A stretch of 64,000 bases of DNA, from NCBI GenBank assembly GCA_019828595.1, contig JAHQRK010000034.1, positions 485,331 to 549,330 on the forward strand, in the 5' to 3' direction. The position numbers and the translations under genes are program-made. The notes beneath the pieces are model-generated. The model had not been told where the DNA came from, ran no database searches, and saw nothing but the letters and a program-made list of their open reading frames with translations. This document shows, one piece after another, positions 44,211 through 56,110 of this stretch; position 1 is the first letter of the stretch, and each line of letters begins with the position of its first letter. The stretch is from Aphanomyces cochlioides (taxonomy: Eukaryota > Oomycota > Saprolegniomycetes > Saprolegniales > Verrucalvaceae).

Positions 44211-45440
44211 TTACTTAAAAAAAGACAACTCTGAAACAGAAACGGTAGTGGTGAAGTACACAATCACAAAGAGAGACATACTTGAAGCAGCCACAGAATA
44301 CATCCCAAAAGATGGGCTGCCTCTATCTGCGTTTGAGCAATCTGGCTTGAGCAACCTCTTGATGCATGCATGCAGAGCGGCAGGATTGTCATTGACATGG
44401 CTGAAACAAAGCAAAAAGAGATTGGCGACCTTTTTGGTCGACGCTTGATTTCGATCAAATTGGATTTGTGCACGAGGCAACGAAGACATTTCTTGGGAGT
44501 CAACTTGCAAATAGTCGATGAATCGTCCTGCCAAATATTAAATGCCGTGATATGCGTACAAGAGCTTACCGGTCGGTCAACATCAAAAAGCATTCACTAA
44601 ACAATCAAGATTGCCATGGTCAAATGTGGTCTGCAGAAGCGTCAAATCTACTCAATCACTACAGACAATGGATCTAATGTCGTTTAGCTTGCCGAAATGA
44701 TGGATGTCGATGATTCCACAAGTGACTCGGAAGAAATTGATGTATCCCAGAATGATGCATGGGATCGTGCATCATAAAGAACTGACGGTGTGCGATATTC
44801 CGCGCACACATTTCAACTTGCCGTGATGACTCAGTTGAAACTGGTGTGGAGAAACCGTTATTGCAAAAAATGTGCTCAGTTGTGAAGAAGTGTCACACTG
44901 TATTTGTCAGAGAATTGCTGGTGGATAAGGATGTTCGACTCCCCAAGCTGGATGTGATTACAAGATGGGGCTCAATGTTTGATATGATCCAATCATGCTT
45001 GAAAATCATACCAGTGGTGGACGAAATATTTACTGCAAATGAGACTTTGCCACTATCTAATGAAGTATGGAATTCCCTGTCCAGTGCTGCCTAATCTTTG
45101 GCGATTGCTCGTCGATGTACAAACAACCTGCAAAGAAGAAACATGCTTGCTGGTGATTTTTTAGCCGATTGGCTTGTCACAAAAATGGGATTGGAACGAC
45201 TTAGAACGCCGTTGTCGATGGAACTTGTGAAAAACATATCGATTCGAGAAGAAAAACTGTTTCAAAACTTTACTACTACCTCTGTTCTAAATTACTGCCA
45301 GCATTTGACTTCTCAGCGACCCCAAAACTTGATTTCTTGTCCTAAATCAATTATTTATATCATATTTGAAAGAGTAGAAGAAATTAAAGAAAGTTTCTAT
45401 TGGGGGCAGAACATTAAAAACAATTCTTGGTCGTCATAAT
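44211..45440 (+). pseudogene. Second hAT-like transposase relic
   Basis: Pieces in different frames: YTITKRDILEAATEYIPKDG and FEQSGLSNLLMHA (44250-44345), then EIGDLFGRRLISIKLDL (44418-44470), YSITTDNGSNVV (catalytic region, near 44649-44685), VKKCHTVFVRELLVDK, LPKLDVITRWGSMFDMIQ and SLSSAA to 45094, and a last part to about 45440. The spacing fits the middle of a hAT transposase; the C-terminal dimerisation domain is missing. Several stops and frame changes. Confidence 0.6.
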
Positions 45441-46710
45441 TGCCTTCGTTTTTTCGTTGTCAGAATAAAAATACAAAATAATAGTTAAAAATTAAAAAAA
45501 TATTGGACCTGCAGACCAATCAAATGCGTAATACCCACCCAGGTCATGCATTATTGGTCATTAAATATATTTATAGCCAATCAAAATCATTCTGTTCAAT
45601 AAGTTGTGAATATCGGAAGTTCAAGTCGTGACGTGGTACAAATCAGGCATTTCCGGAAATTAATACCTGTATTAATTTATAATTGACAGAAACCTGTATC
45701 GTATGAATCTCATTCAGATGCAGCTATGTATCGAAGGTTATCCGTCATTTTTCGCAACGAATTCAAGCTATGGTATCACGAATTGTACATGGATGCTACT
45801 TGAATGCTTTGTTTCACTGAAGCTATCATTAAGCTTTCGTATTTGACACTTCACGAACTAGATATGTTGTTTCCCAGGTTTCCAGCTCCTCGCTGATAAC
45901 CTATATCCTCAGAGGTTGATATGCAGTCGGACAAGCAATCGTGGGATCTGCACGATTTGAACTTCCGATATTCACAACTTGAAGGTAAAAAGGTGTAGCA
46001 AATAATAATCAATGAAAACGCTGGAAGTAATTTAGAAAAAGTGATTTTTGCAATTGGTGGGTGTAATTTAGAGCAGAGGTAGTATTTTATTTACAGTAAA
46101 AAAACAATTTTGCAGGGAAATTTGATTCTACCAATGAGGAACAATATTTCTTATTTGTACAATGTCATTGGCTAAAACAAAATCAACATTACAGTATTGT
46201 CACGAAATTCCAGACCCTGCCCAATCGAGTCGCGAATCGAATCACAAATCTCGCTGATTGGCCAATCAAAAATTGGGACGACTCTGATTGGGTAATTTTA
46301 TCCACGAGAAAATACAGCTCACCGAATCGACCAATCAAACACGTCTGAGCGAATGGGAAAACCTTGCAAATGACCGAAACGTTCAAGCAAATCCACAATA
46401 GTACCACCCGCTCGTCCTTTCTGTCGTTCCCTGTAAATGGAATTAGTCCCCAAACGATGTGGGAATTAATTTTAAAGCGAGTCAAGTATAACAGCAAGGA
46501 ATACAGTCTGGCATTAGTTAATGAATTATCGGTTTTGATTGGTTGAAATTAAAAAAATTAGAGATCAATGATTGGCTGATCGTAGAGTCGTCATCAGAAG
46601 TGGAACTTTTTGCCAATTACACCAATGGTGCATCATTCTCGCATCCATGGATTTCGGTTGACAATTGACAGATGCGCAGGTGACAAAATCGTATATTCCT
46701 CGTAGAAGAG
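45441..46710. repeat. AT-rich spacer with ATTGG-type repeats
   Basis: Contains many gattgg/ccaatc words (45530-45600, 46190-46340, 46530-46580) of the same style as families A and B. A DNA segment around 45610-45640 (tatcggaagttcaagtcgtg) has an inverted counterpart at about 45950-45975 (cacgatttgaacttccgata), enclosing ~340 bp, so a small inverted-repeat element is likely. No gene. Confidence 0.45.
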
Positions 46711-48016
46711 ATGCCGCCAGCGAAGGTCCCGCTGCCAGCAGACTTCTTTCAGTGCCCTCCTCTCTCGCGAGAGGCCATTCAACGCTACGCCGATCTCGGC
46801 AGGCTAAGCGCAAAGACTTTGGTACGTCCTACACCTGTGAATCGATCGATGCCAATGCGGCTTGTAGATCCAAAAAGCCAAGCTCCGAGACGGTGCGTGC
46901 GACTGGAAGCTGCACAAAGACGAGTCGGAGCTGAAAATCTACAAGGAAGAAAGCTGCACTGAAATAGAAGGCCCGCCTCGGTACTGTGGAGTGATGCACG
47001 TCGTGGGCGAGCTCGACGAGTACATCGACTTGTTCCGCTACGACACGACGGACCAAGCAAGAGAGAGCTATCGACGATTTGGTGGACCTTTCGTCGACGT
47101 GATGGTCCTGTACACCGTTCACCATCGCAATCCATTTCGACCAAACGATTCGACTCGCATCAAGTGGTGTTTAGCCAAGAGTCCGCTGGAAGGATTGGTT
47201 CCACGCCGTGACTTTGTCATCCTCGAGACGGATTTGGAGTTCAAAGTCGACGGCAAGCGAGCGTGGGTCCGATCGTATCGTTCCGTTGAGCTCTCCTCGG
47301 TGCCTGATATGCGAAAAGAGCTCAACTGCGTCCGTGGGGAGATGACCGATATGGGCTTTGTCGTCGTGGAATCCGATCGGTCTGGGTACCTTGACATGAC
47401 GTACGTGGCTGATATGGAAGTCAATGGGATAGCGCAGTTCTTGGCAATCGACTCTGTGCTCAAATCGTGGCTGCGCTACATGACTTGCATCGATCATGTC
47501 ATGCGTGAAAATCGCTTAAGCCGCACTCCTTTTCTAACTTTCTCTCAGCTCTGTCCACTGGAAGGACGCTCAATGTGCTCGCTCTGTCGTCAAAAGCTCA
47601 GCTCCATGCGGAAGAAAGCCAACTGCTTCAAGTGCGGCGAGGTCTTTTGCCGCAATTGTAGTCCGTTGTGGAATGTCAGAATGGAAGGCCAAGACGTTCC
47701 AATGCGCGCTTGTCTCCCGTGCTCACTCAACACATCAGCCTTGTCATCTTGGACACAAAACTCGTCCATCTCTACTGTTGGCCCCCCACCATTACCGCCG
47801 GCTATCCAAACGGCTATCCATACACAATCGTCCGAGTGGGCGTTGCTGGAAACAAACGAAGACGACAGCACTGTTGACGCCGACGATATGTTTTTCCTTC
47901 ACACGCCGACCCACACCGACATTGCTCGATATCATCCCGTGAATCCCATCATCTTGGGCATCCCCGCCATGCACGATGACCTGGATGAATTGACCACGTA
48001 TAAAATGAGCATTTAA
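46711..48016 (+). CDS. FYVE/START protein 3 (419 aa, two exons)
   Basis: Exon 1 46711-46821 (37 codons, MPPAKVPLPADFF), intron 46822-46867 (46 bp GT-AG), exon 2 46868-48016. The intron is homologous to those of genes 1 and 2 in position and sequence (GTACGTCCT...CTTGTAG). START-like region about residues 20-246; finger with CSLC, CFKC, CRNC and CLPC from about residue 274. The tail ends TYKMSI as in gene 2. The 3' flank is also shared with gene 2 in inverted orientation, so genes 2 and 3 are recent inverted duplicates about 30 kb apart. Intact. Confidence 0.85.
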
Positions 48017-48104
48017 AGTCAACGACTTGAAATCGCAGCGGACGAGACTTGTGCCGCCTTGACTTCGTGGACGTTGTTAGCTCCGTCGACCGAGCTATCC
48101 GCTC

Positions 48105-48395
48105 TTGGTTGACTTTTTGACGATCCCGCACCCAAAAGAATCACAAAGCCACACACGATCTCTACGTTCCTCTCAGCAGTGTCTACTCGAATCCAGCTCG
48201 GCATGCTCGTTTTGCCGCCACAAGTTTACCTCCCTCGGCAAGAAAATTCGTTGTTTTGAGTGCAGCGATGGACACTCGAAGGCATGGGAAGTGCAGCAGT
48301 CGAACACGGCGATGTGTTTCCATGCTTCTCGAATTTCCCTCCATGCGTCAATCTATGTCCTATGGCCACCATGCCTTGAACAGTATACGCCCTAG
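48105..48395 (+). pseudogene. FYVE finger fragment
   Basis: Downstream of gene 3 in the same orientation, a frame with SSACSFCRHKFTSLGKKIRCFECSDG resembles the first half of the family finger (CxxC ... KK..CF.C). The second CxxC pairs are lost. A decayed remnant of a further paralogue, or of an ancestral tandem copy. Confidence 0.6.
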
Positions 48396-48597
48396 TGTGC
48401 CCTCAATAAGTTTGTAAAGACATCGCCCCTTATGGCTTGAATTGACTGTCTTCTTCCGCGACAAGGGGGAAATAGAGGTGGGGGGCGCTATATTGCCGGG
48501 GGGGGCTTGGCTCAGTTAACCCCCCCAGGTACGTTGATAAGGAGGAGAAGCCCAACTTTGACGGAGACTAGTGTTGATTCATGTATAAATACTGGTG

Positions 48598-49836
48598 TTA
48601 ACATTTAGACTTTAGCCTCCACGTCGAGAGGGCTTCGAGCCCACATCCACGCATCGACGGGATATCCAAGACGATTGGATCCACGGGACGATCCCGCCCC
48701 GAGTCGACATAGTCGGAGAGATCGATGGACACTTCGGTATCTTGTTCGATGTCTCGCAATGTCCACGCTGTGATTTTTGTGAGGAGTTCCGGCCATGCAA
48801 GTGTCGTGATGGTGCCGTAGTGCGAGTTGGGCGGCCAAGAGGACGGGTCGGCCGTGTTGAGCGAGCACGGGAGACAAGCCCGTAGTCGGAATGCATAGTC
48901 GTCGACCTTGAGGTTCCACAAGCGATTGCAAGTGCGACAGACGACGTCGCCGCACTTGAAGCAGTTGGATTTCTTGCGCAGGAGGCAGAATTTGCGTCGA
49001 CAGAGCGAGCACGTCGAGCGTTCTTCCGGTGGACACAGCTCGGAATAGTTTAGAAACGGCGTGCGACTGAGGCGGTTCTCCCGCATGAAGCGGTCGATGG
49101 ACGTCATGGAGCGCAGCCACGACTTGATGGTGAAACCCAGGGCCCACGACGGCGCCATGCCTTTGATGTCCATGTCGGCGACGTGCGTCATGACGACATA
49201 CCCAGGCCGGTCCGATTCCACCACGACTTGGCCCATGTCGTACATGTACCCACGGCAGCAGCGGAGTTGTTTTTGCATGTCGGGAAACGCCGAGAGCTCA
49301 ATCGAACGGCACGATCGGACCCACGCGCGCCTGCCATTGACTTGGAACTCATACTCTGTCTCGAGGAGGACAAAGTCCCGCCTCGCGATGAGGCCGTCGA
49401 GCCGACTCTTGAGCAAACACCACTTGATGCGCGTCGAATCGTTGGGTCGGTATGGATTGCACTGGGAAATCGTGTGCAGGACCGCGACGTCGACGCACGC
49501 GGTGCCAAATCGTCGGTAGCACTCTCTCGCTCGGTCGGTCGTGTCGTAGCGGAACACGTCGATGTACTCGTCGAGGTCACCCACGACCTCCATCACTCCA
49601 CAGTACCGAGACGACCTTCCTTGGACAGCACTGAAGCTGCAGTGCTTGTAGATCTTGAGCTCCGACTCGTCTTTATGCAATTTCCAGTCGTATGCACCGC
49701 CGAGGAGCTTGGCTTTGGCGACCAAAGTCTCTGCGCTTTGTCTGCCCATGTCGTTGTACCGCATGATGGCTTCTTTCGAGAGAGGCGGGCACTTCAAGTA
49801 GTCGCACGGTAGTGGCGCTGTCGTACAATGCATCAC
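48598..49836 (-). CDS. FYVE/START protein 4 (412 aa, single exon)
   Basis: ATG 49836 (MMHCTTAPLPCDYLKCPPL), no intron: the frame runs straight through ETLVAKAKLLGG at the site where genes 1-3 have theirs. START-like region about residues 20-250, finger with CSLC, CFKC, CRTC and CLPC and KKSNCFKCG. The tail is short and acidic (DIEQDTEVSIDLSDYVDSGRD). It is convergent with gene 3, with the 48105 fragment between them. Intact; closer to gene 5 than to genes 1-3 in intron status. Confidence 0.86.
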   Translation of the reverse strand: MMHCTTAPLPCDYLKCPPLSKEAIMRYNDMGRQSAETLVAKAKLLGGAYDWKLHKDESELKIYKHCSFSAVQGRSSRYCGVMEVVGDLDEYIDVFRYDTTDRARECYRRFGTACVDVAVLHTISQCNPYRPNDSTRIKWCLLKSRLDGLIARRDFVLLETEYEFQVNGRRAWVRSCRSIELSAFPDMQKQLRCCRGYMYDMGQVVVESDRPGYVVMTHVADMDIKGMAPSWALGFTIKSWLRSMTSIDRFMRENRLSRTPFLNYSELCPPEERSTCSLCRRKFCLLRKKSNCFKCGDVVCRTCNRLWNLKVDDYAFRLRACLPCSLNTADPSSWPPNSHYGTITTLAWPELLTKITAWTLRDIEQDTEVSIDLSDYVDSGRDRPVDPIVLDIPSMRGCGLEALSTWRLKSKC

Positions 49837-50956
49837 GATGCTCTTTGTGGCGCAAAACGAGATGTGGCGTCTCGTTATCCATACGCAAATCCAACATGGC
49901 TGGCCCTCTCGAGCTGGATGTCGGAGCTACTCGAGCCACACGCAGAGTCAAATGCACCCTCTGATGCAAGCAAGCTCAAGCCCATATGGGTGCTACAGAT
50001 CTTTTCTTGATGAGTTACACGAATCGAGCAAGAAATGACACTCGTGGCTCTCCTCGAGAGAGGCTCTTGTCGTCATGGCGTAGAGCTTGTCCACGCGGTG
50101 GCTTTCACAAAACCATGCTCCTGCTAGCTTGCGAGGTAGCAGCACCACCACCGACGGAGTAGAAGAAAAAAAACGCGAGGCAAGTATGGTGGCATTCTGC
50201 TGTTGTTCGTGTCGCATTCGCGGAACTTTCTTTGCATCTGCTTTGGATTCCGAGAACATTTCGAGCCTGGAAATGGATGGTGAAGATGACATTCGAGTGT
50301 ATATCGAGTGCACCGTCAATGTGGATGCACGTGCAGCATTTCGAGGAAAACCCAATGTCGATACAGGATCTATGTGTGGTCCCAGGGATGTGGGTTTCGT
50401 CGAGAACGTGCGCAGTAGTTTCACGGAACGTTTCCGCCGAGTATGGGTGCTGAAAGATGGAGGGAATACCTTGAATGCATGGCCAAACTGGAGGGATCAA
50501 CGGATCAGTCTCATCTTCCAGACCATGATGCTCGAAAAAAAGGTAAATGAGCTGTTTGTACGCGATGGAAGATGCACCCATTCCATGTCGGGAGAGGCTT
50601 TAGATGCTACGACACACTGAGCTTTTTCTACGAGGCACTGCGGGAGTCCCAGTGTGAGTTCGCCTGTGTGCATCTAGGCTTTGCATGGCAATCGAGTGCG
50701 CGACCGAGTCGGCCCATGATCGAGCATAGAATGTTGTGTGACCACAGAAATTTACATACCCTGGGGTCACATGGGTGCGGAATTTGTTACTGCATGAGAC
50801 AAATGATCAACTCTTGCTTCAAGGAAAGCACAACTCGATCTCCGTTGCGCTTCAGAAGCATTTAATGCTTCTGCGCAGTTGTCTGGCAACCTCCGCACTG
50901 TGCAGGAGGTGCCATAAAAAACCTACCGGTTTCCTCTTGAATTATCAATTAACCTA
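49837..50956. other. Upstream region of gene 4 with possible transposase relic
   Basis: The minus frame 50581-50105 contains ETTAHVLDETHIPG and CIDIGFSSKCCTCIHIDG, which distantly resembles a PIF-type catalytic region (LDGTHIP...). A plus frame, 50087-50620, overlaps the same bases. I cannot decide between them; neither shows a complete domain. Confidence 0.25.
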
Positions 50957-51151
50957 AATAAAACCTATAAAACCTAGATGGACCGCAATCATGGTATAAT
51001 ATACCATTCCATCTAGGTTTTTATAGGTTTTATTGAGGAGCTCCACTGCGTTCGTGGCTACATAATATGTGGCTACATATCCTGGCCTGCAAGAGGAGCT
51101 CCACTCCCCCGTGTAGCCACGAACGCAGTGGAGCTCCTCTTGCAGGCCAGG
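50957..51151. repeat. Multi-arm inverted-repeat structure
   Basis: Three sets of inverted repeats lie in 195 bp. (1) 50957-50982 with 51008-51034, differing by one A in a run. (2) 51035-51062 with 51112-51139, 28 bp perfect. (3) 51081-51105 with 51127-51151, 25 bp perfect. The right arm of set 2 overlaps the right arm of set 3, so the two pairings are mutually exclusive and the strand can fold in two ways. Confidence 0.85.
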
Positions 51152-51164
51152 ACACAGCGCCAAG

Positions 51165-51265
51165 CTCAAAGAAATGGCACGAACGGATCACACGCTCTCT
51201 TGCCATTCACTTGGAACTCCAAATCCGGCTGGGGCATGATAAAATCGCAGATTGTGACTGGTACC
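51165..51265 (-). pseudogene. FYVE/START gene fragment (START part)
   Basis: Minus-strand reading DFIMPQPDLEFQVNGKRA matches the conserved RRDFVMLE..LEFQV.GK.AW segment found in all six family members. It breaks off on both sides, with the multi-arm inverted repeat directly to its left. Confidence 0.6.
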
Positions 51266-51799
51266 GGTATTGTTCACGCAATCGATCTGGATGACGTGGC
51301 AACGCTGTGTACAACGCCAGGATGTCGCAATACACACCGCAAGTCGTCTATAAATTCGTCAATCTTGCCAACCCCGTCTTCCATTACTCCAAGATTGAAG
51401 AATCGCTTGGGGCCGTATTTGATGTTGTGATTGCCTCGGCGACGTCAGCGACGGCTCCACTCGAGTGTCCTCATCCTGCATGATGCTGGAAGCACGGTCC
51501 TGCATAACGCAATGCCGCTGAGGAATCACACGAATCTGTTGTTTTGTTGCCGGCTTTGGCGGTTCATGCCGTTGATCGAATTATTTCCCGAGGTGATCCC
51601 AGCACAGCCAGCAGACCTCTTTCCACCGGTGGAAGGCGGGCTAGGAGGGCTGGGAGGAGCCGAGCTGGGGGTAGATGGATGGTTGTTTGGTTGCCGGCTG
51701 TGCAGATTGGGCGTCTATGCAAGAAAGCCCAGGATTGTGAGAGGCACGATTCCCCTCACAAGGGACGGACCATACGCTGATATTGTAGCTACGCTACAT

Positions 51800-51900
51800 G
51801 AGCGTGACCAGACTGAGCCACACGGCACTGCTACGTGCTCCCTCTGTCGACAGAGGTTGGCTCGATCCGCGCCAACAAAGTTGTCCAAGCCAACTTGAGC
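51800..51900 (+). pseudogene. FYVE finger fragment, plus strand
   Basis: Frame with GTATCSLCRQRLARS corresponds to the first CxxC of the family finger (RSTCSLCRQKF). It ends at a TGA at 51897. The surrounding frame 51431-51898 is rich in Gly/Leu/Arg and has no further family sequence. Confidence 0.45.
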
Positions 51901-53685
51901 TCATGACCACCACGTGCATAACCCCATCACGCGTCCGTCCACGGGGAGAAAGTTTGCAACGTGATAAGAACGCTTGGTGTCGACGCTGTGCGTATGGTGG
52001 CAAATTAAAGACCATCGAGAGATTCAATGCCTTGAGGATGCACGTAGTTGCTTCTGTCGTTCGTCGTCCAAACGCCATGGCGACTCCAATAAATTCGACG
52101 ACCACCACATTATTTTACTGCTTCCTTTGAATTCTATCCGCGTCCGCGTCAAGTCTTGCATCATATTGAGGACTTGTTGCACCAGCGTCAATCGACCATG
52201 GTATGTCGTGTACACTTTAAGTATAAGTTTACAACGTTAAATTTGACGTGCAATTGTGTAAAGTAAATTTTGACTTGTTGTCAGAAAACGTAAATCGGTG
52301 GATTTACACAAGGTTATCGTCCAATTAGAGTGCAATGAGTTGGACGATGTGTTGAGATTGGGCAGAAATAGTTAATTTGGAAAGGCACCAGCCCGATCAC
52401 TACATGAAGTCTAAGCCAAACTTTCTGCACGCAGCTTGCAGCGCAGTGCTTCTCTGGATCTGATTGATGGAACGATCCAGAGAAGTACGCATATAAGGTA
52501 AGCGGCTTTTGATTCCGCTAAAGGAACAATGTATTGATTGCGAGTAGAACGGAAGCGCACACTGGCGATTCAACTCCTGTTTGGAGATGTGTGGCGTATC
52601 CCAACATGTAATGTAATTAAAAACACAAGCAGCACAAACTAAAAATATGTCCTTCCATAATCTACATGCACGAGACATCTCTGGAACTGAAAGAAAATGG
52701 TCAAGCTCTGGAGTTAAAGATGGCACAACGTTCACCAGTCGATAAGTTTAATGTTGTCCCATCTTTAGCTTCAGAGCTCGGCCGAAGGAAGATGCCGTGC
52801 TGGTCAAGACTAACCACATTTACCTGTTCACTATTCGATGCATAGCCTGCTTCTGCTTCGGTTTTTGCTTGCTTCGCAGTGCAACATCGATCATAATTGG
52901 GGAAATTTTTGTGAATTCTTTGATGTTTGATTGGCTCTCCTTCCAGTAAATCTGTGGATTTGCGTTTTCTCTGCGGCTCTCTCCGAAGAAAATTATTAAA
53001 TTTCATACAAATATTCATACTGTTTTGAATAATAATGTGAAATAAAAGATTAACTCATCGAAATTGTAAATCATTTGATTTACTCGAGAGTATAATTTCC
53101 TCTATATGATTTACAAAATCTTGATTATGCTTTACATTTTACTTTACAAATTGGGGATTTGGCCAAACGTGTTGGAGATCCAGCAGATTTGCGCAAAAGT
53201 GTCGGACGATTGCTCAAAACTACTTTGGAAAAGGTGACCAATTGAATATTTTTTTATTAACCCAATTGCACTTTGTGTTGTAGCAAATTCGTCTAGTCGT
53301 GATGTTATGTAGTGCAAGGCATTGTTGATATCATGATGGATAACTCAAGTGAATGTGACAGTAGCCACGATGAGGAAGAGTCAAACGACGAATTGAAGAT
53401 TGCCTTGTGCTGTCTACTTTACATTTTACACTTTACGTTAACTGTGTGTAGTGAATGTGTAGTAAATTTTTACTTTACGTGAAACGACATTCCCTAGAAG
53501 CCTTGGAATTCGAACGGTGCATTCTTTCACGCTGGAATTCATATAGTGGCGATACGAAACCATTGAACTTTGCCGCAGTTCTTCGAGCTTTCCAAGGAAA
53601 GAAGTAGAGAGGATTCGACCCGTGAGGAGCGGACGGACGCTTGCCAATGCCCTCTCTTACGATCGTAGCTTGGTTTACTTGAGGA
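51901..53685. other. Spacer with unrecognised minus-strand ORFs
   Basis: Minus frames 53018-52701 (KRKSTDLLEGEPIKHQRIHK) and 52735-52400 (ACVFNYITCWDTPH) show no known domain. TTTAC-rich stretches at 52205-52300 and 53410-53485 (gtaaagtaaattttgact; tttttactttacg) may be the inverted ends of an element about 1.25 kb long containing these frames, but pairing is weak. Confidence 0.3.
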
Positions 53686-53781
53686 GTGAGAATCGCGACC
53701 CCAATGAGCCGGACCTCTACGTTGCCACATGGACGGTGGAGGGGCCCCATCATACTTTTAAATTATTCCGTCCGTGTGAAC

Positions 53782-54615
53782 ATGCCGGTCAAAGTGCCGC
53801 TGCCGCCCAACTACTTCAAATGCCCGCCGCTGACACGGGAAGAAATCGAGCGGTTTATTGAGATTGGTCAACAGAGTACAAGCGCTTTGGTGAAGAAAGC
53901 CAAGCTCGTTGGAGGCACGTACGACTGTAAACTGCTTAAAGATGAATCGGAACTCAAAATCTACAAAGGACACAGCCACGGCACGACGGAAGACTCGGTT
54001 CTTCACTGTGGCGTGATGGAGGTTGTCGGTCAACTCGATGAAAACATGGAGCTCTACCGCGACGACACGACCGAGCACGCCAGGGAATACGCGCGGAGAT
54101 TTGGCGGCGCGTACGTCGACGTCGTCAACTTGTACACGGTGCTGCCACATCACCCAGATTGCCCCAACGATTGCATGCAGATCAAGTGGTTCTTGTCCAA
54201 AAGTCCGCTCGATGGACTCGTAACCAGGCGCGATTTTGTCATGCTCGAGTCGAATTTAGAGTTCCAAGTCGAAGGCAAGAGTGCGTGGGTCCCATCGTAC
54301 CGCTTCATTGAGCTCAATTGCGTTCCTGACATGCGAAAGGAGCTTGGATGCATCCGAGCGTGCATGTACGACATGGGCCACGTTGTGATTGAATCGGACC
54401 GCCGTGGGTATCTCCACATGACCAACTTGGCCGACTTGGACGTCAAGGGCAACGTTCTTCCTTATCAAGAGCGGTGGAGAGACAAAGGAATTGATATTTT
54501 GCATATTGTTGATTTGATACGAATTTCCAGATCCCGTTCAGAATATCGATTCACCAATCGACGCCATTGGCTAATAAATATTTTGGGCGATTGTGATTGG
54601 CTGAGTAAAATTTGA
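53782..54615 (+). pseudogene. FYVE/START gene 6, truncated before the zinc finger
   Basis: ATG 53782 (MPVKVPLPPNYFKCPPLT) fits the family start. Family homology runs to about 54453 (MTNLADLDVKGN), ending within the START-like region. From there the frame continues for about 54 codons in AT-rich repeat sequence (gattggctgagtaaaattt at 54595) and stops. The finger and tail are absent. Probable cause: insertion or recombination with an AT-rich repeat. It has no intron at the gene 1-3 position. A START-only protein of about 277 residues could still be made. Confidence 0.75.
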
Positions 54616-55400
54616 GAGAAAGTAATGTTCACATCAGAGAAAGTACTTTTCTTATTTTCATTCATCCAATGTATTGGCGCGATTGGAGATTGATACAATT
54701 GTCGTGATTGAATCGACAAAAACTTTCTTGAATTCTTTGAGGGAGAGAAACTAGATGAGCCGCAATCCGCGTTCGCAACACATAAGAGGGGGTCTTGAGA
54801 GTGCAATGAGGGTAATAACAGGGGTTGCAGGTGTCGCAGAGGATCCCGTAGGGTCTGCAGCAGATGCACAAAACAAAGTCGGTGTTTGCAGAGATCGTCG
54901 GTACTTCCAGAGGTGTCGTAGACAGCAACGGAGGCGCAGTCGAACAGGGCAAAGAACGGCTAGAGGGATAAGCCGGCACAACAAAGCACAGGACACACCA
55001 GGCGCAAAAGTCGCAGGGGGTCGCAGAGGGTCTTGTTGGGGCTGCGATGCACGGTTTCTTCAATGGCACACAACACGAAGCAAGGACAACGGTCTTGCTT
55101 GGTCTGTGCAGGTGATCTGTGGCCCGAGATCTTGCTCGAGAACTCGGCTCAAGCTGGTAAAGGGCTATGGGGTGGTTGTTGGCGCTGCTTGGTTGTCCCA
55201 GTCGCAGCTACTGCTCGCTTCTTGGCGCTGGTTACTTCTCACTGGTAATGTAGCTCCAGAACCCTCACGCAGAAGGCTTTCGCTAGCAAAAAGGGAAGTG
55301 TATTACAAAGGTTAAGTCAACACGACCACTCGCAATGTGACGACAGCGAGTTTGAACCTTACAGGTGTGGTCGTTCAACTTTAGCCAGCCTGGTTCACCA
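54616..55400. other. Low-complexity GC-rich region
   Basis: Around 54780-55040 the words gtcgcagagg, gttgcagg and cagagggtc are repeated with variation, giving Arg/Gly-rich frames (for example 54755-55315) that I regard as repeat-derived. No gene recognised. Confidence 0.35.
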
Positions 55401-55409
55401 ATGAGACTC

Positions 55410-56110
55410 CAACCCATTGCACGTGTATCCAGCAGGAGTTGCATAGGCGGCTGCGTGAGCTGCAAAGCACATGCATAACAACGGCAACAACAACTCGTGC
55501 AGTGTAACGGGAGGTCCAGCGACTCCTGTTTATGGTGCAGCGCTCGTTTTCCAGCTTTGGTCATTTGCGCAAATGGCGAGGGTGACTGAGTCATTGTGTT
55601 TTTGAGGATTGTCTGTAACTTTCGATCAGGAGCTCCAACGGTAATGTCTTGCCACATTGTGATGGGATGTCTGGTATCACAGGACCACCTGCACCACGTG
55701 CGCCATATGTTCGCATACAATGTCCATGGGTTCAGAGAGTATTGCACGTGTATTCAGCAAGGGACACAGACAGCTGCGCCTGTTGCAAAGAACAGACTTC
55801 GCATCGTTGACAGCAGCTAGTGCAGAGTCCTAGGAGGGTCAATGACTCCTGTTCCTGGTGCCAAACTCGCATTCCATCTTTGAAGGCTTGGGCATCGATG
55901 CATATGACAGAGCGACTAAGTTATCAGTTGTGTGGAGTATCCGTCAATACATGCATAGATGGTGCGCAATGGACAGCTCGGCGTAGGACTTGCGTTCAAT
56001 ACATGCGACCAGGGAGGAATGTTTATGCCATGTTGTCATGTGATTTTGGTATTGCAGGACAACATGCGCCACATGCATGTCGTTCCGTGTTCAGGGATAC
56101 AAAAAACTCT
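55410..56110. repeat. Two diverged direct repeats, ~320 bp each
   Basis: 55415-55735 and 55743-56100 share in the same order 'gcacgtgtat(c/t)cagca', 'agctgc', 'gactcctgtt..tggtgc', 'actgagt/gactaagt', 'gccacattgtgatg / gccatgttgtcatg', 'gtat(t/c)..aggac..c' and 'tgttcgcat/ccgtgttcaggg'. Cys codons recur but no common frame is open, so a decayed Cys-rich tandem-repeat gene is only a guess. Confidence 0.45.
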
